DNA of 64,000 nt, taken from contig NW_022985172.1 in NCBI RefSeq assembly GCF_010093535.1, positions 1,312,340-1,376,339 of the forward strand, given 5' to 3'. The notes under the pieces are model-generated. The model did not search any database and was not told where the DNA came from. It was given only the letters and a program-made list of their open reading frames with translations. The stretch comes from Lindgomyces ingoldianus. Lineage: Eukaryota; Ascomycota; Dothideomycetes; Pleosporales; Lindgomycetaceae. The position numbers and the translations under genes are program-made. Positions 55,092-64,000 of this stretch are shown here, piece after piece; the stretch's first letter is position 1; each line of letters starts with the position of its first letter.

Positions 55092-58000
55092 AAAGCGGCA
55101 TCCTCCACCCGGATGGGGTGTTGAGGGGAGAATGGGAATGATGTTGATGATGATTATCACGTCTTTAGGATCTGGATCTGGATAGGACCACAGCTATTCT
55201 ATTGAATTCAATGAATATTATTACATGACATTACCTTCTTCTATTCTTTTGCACTACCTATTATCATTCTCCACAGCTTTAACCCACCACAGGTTTTTGC
55301 GCTCTTCGGGGTGAGCATCGCGACATGCCTCCATCGACCCAACTCAATCTCTCTGACTCCAATCCCTAGCGCTCCAATCGGCCACAAGTGATACACACAC
55401 ACCCAACTCAAAATCGTTCATGTGAGTCCAAAATACCGTCATCAATTGATCTGCCCATCCGAATACGAGTGTCAAACCCCGTCCGCCCTTAACACGCAAA
55501 ATCGCGTTCAGGCAACCCACATTCTCCCCCAATCACGATCCTTCCTAATGCTCACAAATGCAAAACCACGCACCACTCACAGAACCGCATGCGATGATTG
55601 ACTGCAAGAAAGAGTGTGCAATTTCCACAATGCAAGCCACAATCTGACTGCATGCGAGTGCCGAATTGCTAAGTGCAGAGTGCAATCATGGGATACTGCT
55701 GGCTTGGTGCGGGGCAAATCATATTCGAGGCTTAGGGAAGCTTGCATACGTCAGGCTGCCATGTTCCCGGCAGGTTGGCTCCGGCTAGGCAGAGACGAGA
55801 CGAGAAAGAGTGCTGCGGATCGGGTGGGCTTGTGCGGTGATTATTTTTTAGTTATCGATAGAGGGCGATCTGGAGAGGGATGTGCGAAGTGGGAGTGAGT
55901 GGGGAGCGGGGAGTCATGGCAACAGGATTCCGAGAAACGGAACGGAACGATGAATGATGGCATGATTGAGGGGTTCACGGCGATGACTCCTTCGACTACT
56001 CGCCAAAGGAAGCGCAATCTGTCCGTAACGTAGATGTGTTTTCTTGAAGGAAAAGGGCGGACCAGCTGGCCGTGATGTTGCAACAGCATCCCGCTCCAGC
56101 TCCTGCTTCCTCGGTCTCGAAATTCAGGTTGGTCGAGGATCCCAACGCCACACATCCTTATCGCCAGCCCTCAGCTCAACTCTCCACGTACACACCTTTG
56201 CAACCAACCCTCGCGCCGGACTCGCAATTGCGTTGCTGTAGGAATAGGAATAGAAAGGATGTTCACATTCACTGCAGAGCCAAGGGGGAGCCGGCCAGGC
56301 CGTCACTTGTCTCGACCTGATGACAGGACATGGAGATGCTAGCTTCAGACGCAGGTCGGCTATGTCGTTCGGAATAGCTTTCCACGACTTGCGAGCTGTA
56401 AACATCTACGTTTGCGGCACGTTGAATCGCATCAATATGAAACGAAACGAACACGTCAGTTTGGTGAGTAGGGGATCCCGTGGTTTGGGGAATCCGTTGC
56501 AGTTCGGGGGTCCGTTGTTGAGGCCTCAAGACGCCCAAGTGGTACCGTTGCTGTGGAGAAAGGGTCTGCAGATCACTGTGGCCTGCAAACTGGAAACTTG
56601 GAATATATACCAAATTGACACGTAACTGCCAGATCATGTACGAGTGAACAAGGGGAGATCATGAGCGGGTTTCAAAGTGCGATATGCGTGGCTTCCATAC
56701 AAATCGACAAGATTCCACAGTATAATTACTGTCTGTGCACGGCAACGCGCTAGAAACCCGCTTATGCTCCTCTTGTAATACCGAGAATTCTCCAGCTGCA
56801 TCATAAAATGAGGCGTGGTGTTGAGTTTGGGGAACTCGGCGAAGATCAGTGGCAAGAGTTGTGAGCTGGCAACACACCTCGGAGACGGCTTCACAAGGCA
56901 GCCGAAGGAAGGGACATTGAAGCCTAAGCAGCAGTTGATTGAAACAAGAAATGGTGTCCACGTGCTGACGGGCCTGCTTGCAGGTGTGTGGTTGGGTCTT
57001 TCTCTTCCAGTAATATCGGGCATCACTCAATACTACAGACCTGTTGCGGGTTTCGCGATAATCTGGGCAAAGGGTGTGAGATGTTCCTGAGCGACTTACC
57101 TCTTCGAAACAAGGACCGAACCGAACCCCCGTGCCAATCTTGGTTCGGTGAAAGGCGGCGTTGGGTAGCACGTCACTGGTCTGGCCCACATCTCAACACC
57201 ATAACTGCATCGCGGGTCTCTGGGTCGGATGAAGTGCGCAAGAGACAACCGGATTCGTAATCGAGGTTGGTCGAGTAAAAAGCAAGTCAGCGCAGATCGA
57301 GTGACAGCTGGCAATCTGATTTCATGTCTTGCAGCTTTACCGACTCTTTGATCAGGGTGTTCCTGGGATTTGCACCTGAGGTTTAACTTGGGTGTGCCGG
57401 AGAAGCGAGCTAGCCCCGCTCTCGAGGGCTCAAGTCGCTTCAAAGACGCTGACATTCAGGGTCTCCTTCCGTTCTTTTACACCGAGGAAGTCTTGCGCGA
57501 CCGACTTAGCCCCGGTTGATTACTGTATGGAGCACACCTTTCGCAGCCTCACCGGTCAGTGTGGACTATTTCTAGGGCTTCAAGAGAGGCCAGAACCAGG
57601 GAGCGGGCGGTGATCTCGGCGCCGTCCGCTCTCAGCCCTCAAATGGCACTCCTCCAAAATTTTCAGCTTTGCCTTTAGGAGTGATTGAGTGCTGATGGGC
57701 CAACGTGTCGCACTCAACTGTGGCGCGGACATGGGAGCCGGTTTCTGGGGAATTGACCATGAGAGATGATGCTACAAGGCTGTGCCAGTTTCGAAAACCG
57801 GCAGAAAAAGGTGATGGGATTGGACGGATTCACGTTGAGGAACGGTGAGAGTTTGGTGTTGTGGGCAGGGCAATGAATATTGGCCTCAGCCACACTCCAC
57901 ACGTGACTGACGTATCGCAGAGTTGATTGCAGCTGACATGGAGTGCGATCGACGATTATACAAGAATCCCCATCATACGAGCCTTCATTTCCACACTCGT

Positions 58001-58709
58001 GCAAGCTTCGCAGGGCCTCGGAGTGGCCGACAGCAAGAATTGACGGATACAGCCCCAGGCTTGCAACTCGGACAGAATCGTTGGGGCCGATGGATTGCAC
58101 GTGAGGAATCTACCAGCCCTATCCAAAATTAGCCCCTGTCAATGCTTCAATGCTTCCAAACTTCCACGCCACTTTCATGCATGTTTCAACCTCAATCGTC
58201 CAGCACCAACGACTTCCAATCGTCGTTGGTTTTTCTGCCAGATGAACTACTAGCCCTGCTTTGAAACCGCGTCACTAAAGCTGGCGTGAGAGATCGTCTT
58301 TTGGAACATTTGTGCGCACCGAGAATAGGAGTAAGGCTCCAAGACGCTTGGACTGTGTGAGTGTTCAATGGCGCGTAATTAGACGAAGCCCTTACCATTG
58401 CGGCCTCATATGGGAGCGCATGTTTCAGTCTCATAGCAGTGGCCGGGAGGCGAAGTCGATAACGCGACTCACGGGTCTATTATTTGATTGAGACACAAAG
58501 CATTGTCTAACTACAACTAACGTGTCTAGATCTTCGAGCACAGCGAGCAGTGCATTCTGTACTACAAGCTAAGGTTGGAGGCTGTAAATGAATTGCAGCC
58601 ATCTCGAGGTGCTTTGCGATCCCCCTTCGTGGATTATCACATAGCGACACAGCATTCTATTTCATCCACTAAACCGTGGGAGCATCATTCACAAGGAAGC
58701 TGAGGCACA
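55092..58709. other. Long region with no gene recognised
   Basis: Frames on both strands are short and antisense to one another (55614, 55841, 56269, 56634, 56659, 57096 and 57714). None has domain text or an evident splice partner. Such a gap may hold regulatory sequence or a non-coding RNA, but nothing here shows that. Confidence 0.35.
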
Positions 58710-58829
58710 ATGTCCGGAGGGCCTAATCAATGTCTCGTCCTAACAACTCAACAGGGCTACTATATCCAAAAGATCATCGACTGCTCCGGCGGTGTATGTG
58801 GACCGGACCAGTGCCAGGAACAGAAATGA
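58710..58829 (+). CDS. 39-residue Cys-rich small ORF
   Basis: ATG 58710 sits in a good GGCACAATG context, with an in-frame TGA nine bases upstream, so the ORF is closed at both ends. The peptide begins MSGGPNQCLVLTTQQGYYIQ, continues KIIDCSGGVCG and ends PDQCQEQK. Its four Cys are at positions 8, 25, 30 and 35. The composition is protein-like, with alternating hydrophobic and aromatic residues before a tight CxxxxCxxxxC module, and no signal peptide is present. It could be a cytosolic metal-binding or redox peptide. Function and family are unknown, and a chance ORF cannot be excluded. Confidence 0.45.
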   Translation: MSGGPNQCLVLTTQQGYYIQKIIDCSGGVCGPDQCQEQK

Positions 58830-59356
58830 ATCCCAGCGCAGATAATCTTCTCTAGCCGCTCCTGCAATGGCAGGATTCACCCCGCCAGGCCTGATTTCCT
58901 CGAACCCAATCCCCCAGCATGGATCCCAAATACCACGTTGCCTCGGGAACCACTTTGCGTTCCGGAGTCTGGAGTAGAGACACTTCCAACACCTTGATAG
59001 GACCGGAGAGAATGTTTCAATACTTGCGGAGGTTGTTTGATCGCTGCGAGCGGTAAATCCTCTCTTGTATGCCCCCTTTTTCCTCGTGGTCTAAACGTGG
59101 TCCTTCGGCGCTTCCTGTGCGGCACAGTGAAGTGACCACATTGAGCGTCTCTTGAGGATACCCGGCCCGTTGGGATATATCTGCTACCATGGCACTGGTA
59201 TGCGGTAAAGCTTCACAAACTTCTAAGAATAGACGCGCCGCACTAAAGAACTCGGCTAGTATCGATTTGACCTCAAACGAGCTCCGTATTTCACCCAGAA
59301 GCCATGTGTTCTTCTACCAGATGACATTTCCCGCACACCCACTCCGTCACCCCCAC
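58830..59356. other. Intergenic, nothing recognised
   Basis: The 0.5 kb contains 3' flanks only. The 82-codon minus frame at 58877 is basic low-complexity text and not convincing. Confidence 0.35.
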
Positions 59357-59779
59357 CTACGCCTCCTGCAGCAGGCCCAACCCCACAAATCCCCCAACCA
59401 AACTCCCACCCACAAGTCCCCAAACCCTCTTATCCCAACCCCTAGGCCCCTGTGCTGCAACCCAAATATCCAGCACATAAATCACAATAGCAGAAGTGAA
59501 CACCGTTCCCATAGCCTCCTGATTCCCCCGATAGAGAAAGGTAAAGAGTGAGAGGGCGATGCAGAGATCGCGTGCGCCCAGGAACACCATGGCTTTCGAG
59601 ATGAGGGAGACTTCGGAAGAGGAAGGGTTGGAGGGGTTTGTGGGCATGACGCCGAGGGATTCGGCAGTGGAGAGGGGGTAGATGAGGCACCAATTTCCGA
59701 GGCTGAAGATGGTAGTTATGAGGCAGAGGCCCAGGAAGCGCCATGTTGGGGGAGAGAGAAGGCGGTTGGGGAAGGACAT
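59357..59779 (-). CDS. DUF4267-type integral membrane protein (140 aa)
   Basis: A single exon from ATG 59779 encodes four hydrophobic segments: FLGLCLITTIFSLGNWCLIY, ISKAMVFLGARDLCIALSLF, MGTVFTSAIVIYVLDIWVAA and RVWGLVGGSLVGGFVGLGLL. The GARDL signature after the second segment and the overall length fit the small fungal DUF4267 family of unknown function. The stop lies just after LLQEA. The gene is divergent from the mitochondrial ribosomal protein gene at 60226, with about 446 bp of shared promoter. Confidence 0.82.
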   Translation of the reverse strand: MSFPNRLLSPPTWRFLGLCLITTIFSLGNWCLIYPLSTAESLGVMPTNPSNPSSSEVSLISKAMVFLGARDLCIALSLFTFLYRGNQEAMGTVFTSAIVIYVLDIWVAAQGPRGWDKRVWGLVGGSLVGGFVGLGLLQEA

Positions 59780-60053
59780 TTTGGGAGGTAAAAGTAGGTG
59801 GGGTATTTAGGAGTTGGATGGGTATAGAGTTGGAGGTTTGTTCTGACGTGATGATCGCAATTAAATATTAGGAATTTAAGCAATTAGCTACTATTCTAGA
59901 GAGCTAGAGGAGGATCACGGCGAGGTTGACTTTGACGTAGCAAGAAAATAGACGAGATCATTAACAGGAAACGCTCGTGGTGTTTAAATATGCCAGCAAG
60001 GAGACAGATTCGACTTAACGAAATGCGAGGAATACGGAAAACATCTGTCTCTA

Positions 60054-60071
60054 AACGTTAGTTAACGTTAG
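60054..60071. promoter_or_regulatory. Paired AACGTTAG motif in a bidirectional promoter
   Basis: AACGTTAG occurs at 60054-60061 and again at 60064-60071, ten bases (one helical turn) apart. The pair forms a near-palindrome between two divergent genes. This is a candidate factor site with no known binder. Confidence 0.35.
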
Positions 60072-60225
60072 GGAGAGGACATGAACAACCTCGGGAGCAA
60101 AAAAGCTCCACGAGCTGGACCCACTCCAGCAGCCCCGAAGAACACCCGAGTCCTGCATCACCAAAACCCTCACTTCGACTCACCACCTCAACTCTCCGTG
60201 CTCAACCTCCTCACCCACGCCTCCA

Positions 60226-60751
60226 ATGGCAAAAAAAGGTACTCGATTCCCTTTCTATTTTCTCCTCCTCCTTAACCCAAGGCCCCACACCCCCCAGTAC
60301 TCCCATTCTCTCCCTAAAGCTGCTTCTCGCCATCTAAATCCGAGGACGAAAAGCCAGACCATGCTAACAACCCTTCCTTCCAGCGAAATCCCGCACTATT
60401 ATGGTGCGTCTCATATCAATGGCCATGACAGGCTACTACAGGACGTTGATGAGACCGCGCGCGCATCGCCCGTTGAGTATGCTGAAGTATGATCCGATCG
60501 GTACGGTACCACCAACCCCAACCTCCAACCCCGCGTCCTCCATACAGCGACTTGCGTAGTCATATCCAACGGGTATAATCAATCATCCTTGAAGAAAGTG
60601 GAGAGATAGCATGGGCGCGGGATAATGGTGGATGTGCTGAAGTTGAGCAGACATGGAATATGGCGTTGGGCTGGATGATCCCATGCTAACTCGTGTCGTC
60701 GCAGTCCGGAAACAGGTTCTTTTCCTCGAGGCAAAACGCGGGAAGAAATAA
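60226..60751 (+). CDS. MRPL39: Mitochondrial large-subunit ribosomal protein bL33m (yeast MRPL39), 3 small exons
   Basis: Exons 60226-60238 (13 nt), 60384-60500 (117 nt) and 60705-60751 (47 nt) are joined to give 58 aa. Both introns (145 and 204 nt) contain GCTAAC branch sites and end in CAG. The joined peptide starts [20 protein letters not shown], continues GYYRTLMRP and [10 protein letters not shown], and ends [13 protein letters not shown]. This is the pattern of the bL33 family in mitochondria: a very short basic protein with the GYYR block and a Lys-rich end. It is a structural component of the mitochondrial 54S subunit. The first exon encodes only MAKK plus one base. Confidence 0.9.
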
Positions 60752-63700
60752 TCGCCTTTTCAATCCCTCCCCAATCACGCACAATTCATGCAGATATTTT
60801 GGAGCGGGAAGATGTGGCCCGACAAATACAATAATATCCAAGGCCCGATGTAGATCGCTAATACAATCAAGAGCGCTTGGGGGCTCGGCGAAAGGAATGA
60901 CATAGTACTGTGCCTCGAGGAGGTGTCCCACGGACTACATGTCCGGGCAATAGGCAGGGCTATGGGAGGAGACGGAGCATGTAAGGATACTGTACCATAC
61001 AGCATGGTCCGGCGTTATAATGGTTTGGTCTTTCCTGCATCTCATATTCTACCAGATACCGAGATTTTCCAAATTTTCTCTACGGTCTTCGTCTTCTTTC
61101 CATGACGCTGCTGGCTGTAACGGCACTTGCTCGTGATGCTGTAAATTTTGTAGCTTTTTCTGAGCTACATGGCCTATCTTCCCTCCTCGTGGCGCCCCAG
61201 GCCTCTTTACCTCTGTGATGCCATTTCTATGTAGCTGTAGGTCGTCCTGCCTCGTGGCTAGTTGATGCCGCTCTCATTTGGTCGCTTTCAGGATGCTCGC
61301 GCAATACTTGCCAAGCATACAGGGAAGACACCTAATATGTAATCCGTCCAAGGTGACGACGCGGCTGACAACGACATAGATCTAGACCCAGATCGTAGCA
61401 GATTCTCGCCAATTTGTGAGGCAGAGGCCTCGATAGTTCGACGGTTTTATACGCAATAGCTCTAAAGCGTGCATGGGAAATATGAACATCTATTCCTATG
61501 CTATGCAATACGTAGAGCGAGTTCTCTCGAATACACACTCTCGAATACACACTACACCCAGTGTAACCCTCTTTCGTGACTGCAAAGTGTCGTCCAAGGA
61601 ATTCCTGCAGCGGTGTGGGTGGTGCGATGACCGTGCATTGCCTATGCAGCTCAGAGGAGGACTGAAGTAGTACATCTCATCTTTTCCTCAGTAGTGATCG
61701 CTGCGTGAAAAAGCCGAGGAAAGAGTATCGCCATTTGATGAGATGAGGGCCCGGGTCAAAACCGTTGTACATCAAACTGGCCGCATTCGAAGCGCATAGC
61801 GGCATCTTACCAAACGTGCTCGAGACCCCAATAGCTGCTCCCGAAATCAGACCCCGTAAACTCGGATTCGTGTATTCTGATAGCTCAAGTTACCCCTGTG
61901 TGTCCAGTCGCGTACCTACACCCTTCCATCTGATGACTTACGAGGCGTTCAGAGTCCCCACATCGCCCCAGAGCGATCGCAACGGAAACAGGCCCATATC
62001 TATTTAAAAATTTCTTCTCTTTTGGCCCTTAAATATTGGGGTATTTCCAGTATGCTCTTAGTAAGTTGGCTGATGATAGCCTGCATCGGCTTCGTAGTAG
62101 CCAGGCGAGGCCAGCCGTTTAGATAGGCTGATCGTTCTCTTCAGGAGCCCCTTCCCTTTGCTCCTGGGCACGGCCTTGATCGTTCTCTTTTTTTTTTGCT
62201 GTGGTGGCGGGAGAGAGTAGTGTTCGAATTCGGATGCGAGTAGTTTGGTGGTTCTTTGTAGCGAATACATTCGACTGTGACGTGAGGTTTTCCACCACCA
62301 CCAAATTAAAGAGAAGAGAGAAAGAGAAAAGACGACAAAGAGGAGTGCAGCGATCTTCGAAAGAAACTAACTTGATGAAAAATAGAGAGAAATTTTCACA
62401 TGTAGGACGCAGAACAATTTCCAGTCCGATGAGTGTCGTCGCCGTTGGCTAAGGCTAGTTGGATCCCCTCCTTACCTGTCTTTCTCCTGATTGATGGAAT
62501 AAAGACAAAATAAACTCAGATACCTCGAGCCGGGATAAGGATCTGCCTTCTCGATCAAATGTGCCACCGGCTCCCTATATTGTGCTGCCACGCACGCGCT
62601 TAGGACACGGCCATGGCAAGAGCGCCGCTGTGGTAAAAGGTGTTGTCCGTAGGAGTAGTGCACCAATAAGGCTTAGTCTTAGGGAAAGCGATCAAAGAGA
62701 ATAGTACGTGAGAAACTATACCCTCACCGTTACTCCCACGGTTGAGTCTCTTCCTTGCACCTCGAAATACAAATGAACTAATGAAATGAGGAGAAAATAA
62801 GATGTTAGCACCATAGAACACACGAACCATATGAGGTCTACCGATAGGCTAACCAGATGTTAATACTGGGTGAACTTCAACAAAACGTGCGGAAGGCCGG
62901 GAGGGGTGGTTGACTGGAGCCTCACATCGACCCGTCGGGTTAGAGAAAGGAGACTCTGAGACGAGTCTGGGTGGGATATCTTATGATAACTAGAGATTAT
63001 TATCCGCTCAATACCTCTCCCGTATGGATCGGCGAACAACCAAGGACGAAAAAGAAAGATAGACGAGCTCAAACTACCTAGGCTAGGACAACCCTAGGTA
63101 GAGACTAGCCTGCAGGCACTCTCTTCGAGCACGGTGTCCCGTTCGGCGTCAATCAGTCAAGCGAGTAGAAGTAGGCTACGGTACCATGCTAAAGCTGAAA
63201 AGGACCTGCCTTCTACTCCAGGCAGATCTAACCCCCGACATGGTCTTACACCATCCCCACCAGTAGGAGGCTGGTTGTCTCTCTTAAGTGGAACTCGTTT
63301 GTATAGGACTTGCCCGGCAGGGGGAAGAGAGGGGTTGTAAGGTATGAGGAACTAGACGCCCATCCAGGTCCCTTGGTGAAAGGACGGGAAAGAGTATAGG
63401 AGATGAGATATAAGGGCTATGAAGAAAGGATATGAAACAACTCACATGCGAATAGATTGGAAAGTGTTTGCGGATAAACCAACCGAAAGGCCTAGTTCAT
63501 CTAGCCATGCTCCATGAGAGACCCGCCGTTGTCAGATGCCACTGTTGTTCTTGTGATTTAATGGACCAGTAAGTCCCTAATTGTTAAGGATATAGGTGAG
63601 GATGAAAAGGAAAAGATAGTGAGAGGATTGAGAGAGGGAATATACTGTGAGACGTCTGATAACCTGTGGAACGGCTGCCTCTCTAGAGTTTGCAAGCAGG

Positions 63701-64000
63701 TAAGGCATCAAGGGTGAGGTTACGCAAAAGATATCAGCTACCCTTACATTGGCTCTTCCCATGCTAATTACAGTGCAGAGAGAAATAACAGGGGCAGTCT
63801 CAGATTTCACTCATCAAAGAGACGATGCTCGAGCTTTGCCAAGTTGCCAGAATGAAACAGTGACAACAAGTGACATGAATGCCAACAATAATCGACTCTT
63901 TCGTCCGACAATTTCGGATGCCGGCAAGGGCATATTGCACATGAGGTCGGAAGGCGGCCATACTGTCCTGTTATTGATACTTCTGCAGTCTCAAAACAGC
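60752..64000. other. Region with no gene recognised
   Basis: Short frames on both strands (60775, 61332, 61473, 62201, 62600, 62860 and 63577) have no family text. A 14-bp exact tandem repeat (TCTCGAATACACAC twice) lies at 61525-61552. Promoter-like or LTR-like character around 62850-63560 was considered and not supported. Confidence 0.35.

Noticed and set aside
59189..59551. 120-codon plus-strand frame with Pro/His/Ser-rich text
   Set aside because: It is largely antisense to the DUF4267 gene, which has four membrane segments and the family signature.
62858..63560. Possible solo LTR beginning TGTTAATACT
   Set aside because: No matching TAACA end, target-site duplication, primer binding site or second copy could be found in the window.

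Overview
The window looks like nuclear DNA of a filamentous ascomycete (Pezizomycotina; a leotiomycete is plausible but not provable here). The genes carry short introns, mostly 45 to 120 nt, with GT..AG ends and CTAAC or CTGAC branch sites. They include families typical of these fungi: HET-domain proteins, F-box proteins of the mould type, GH78 and GH2 glycosidases, a lactose-permease-type sugar porter and DUF4267. There is also an AT-rich island of the kind left by repeat-induced mutation.

Layout. 1-12 kb: the 3' end of a gene cut by the window edge, a decayed gene, an F-box gene, a GT34-like Golgi glycosyltransferase with one intron, and small hypothetical genes. 12.6-21 kb: a secreted GH78-type alpha-L-rhamnosidase (3 exons), a secreted Pro/Ser/Thr/Val repeat protein and a secreted Ser/Thr-rich protein (3 exons). 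22.8-27.7 kb: a 5-exon MFS sugar transporter divergent from a cytosolic GH2 beta-mannosidase across a shared 454-bp promoter, which suggests uptake followed by intracellular cleavage of a manno-oligosaccharide. 30.9-32.6 kb: a 6-exon F-box gene with a 16-nt micro-exon. 34.7-38.3 kb: two pseudogenes, an alpha/beta hydrolase and an unrecognised family. 38.7-47.5 kb: two HET-domain genes enclosing an AT-rich island and two short-chain dehydrogenases, all on the minus strand. 48-50 kb: a small membrane protein and a MYND zinc-finger protein. 54.1 kb: a conserved-looking Cys/His protein. 58.7-60.8 kb: a 39-residue Cys-rich ORF, a DUF4267 membrane protein and the split gene for mitochondrial ribosomal protein bL33m, whose exons are only 13, 117 and 47 nt.

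Several genes only appear once exons are joined by hand: bL33m, the transporter, the 394-aa secreted protein, the second F-box protein, the SDR at 42.9 kb, the 203-aa membrane protein and the MYND protein. Splice junctions were chosen to keep the frame, the GT/AG ends and family motifs. They have not been checked against transcripts. Large stretches (50.2-54.1, 55.1-58.7 and 60.8-64 kb) show no convincing gene. No tRNA, rRNA, CRISPR array or intact transposon was found.
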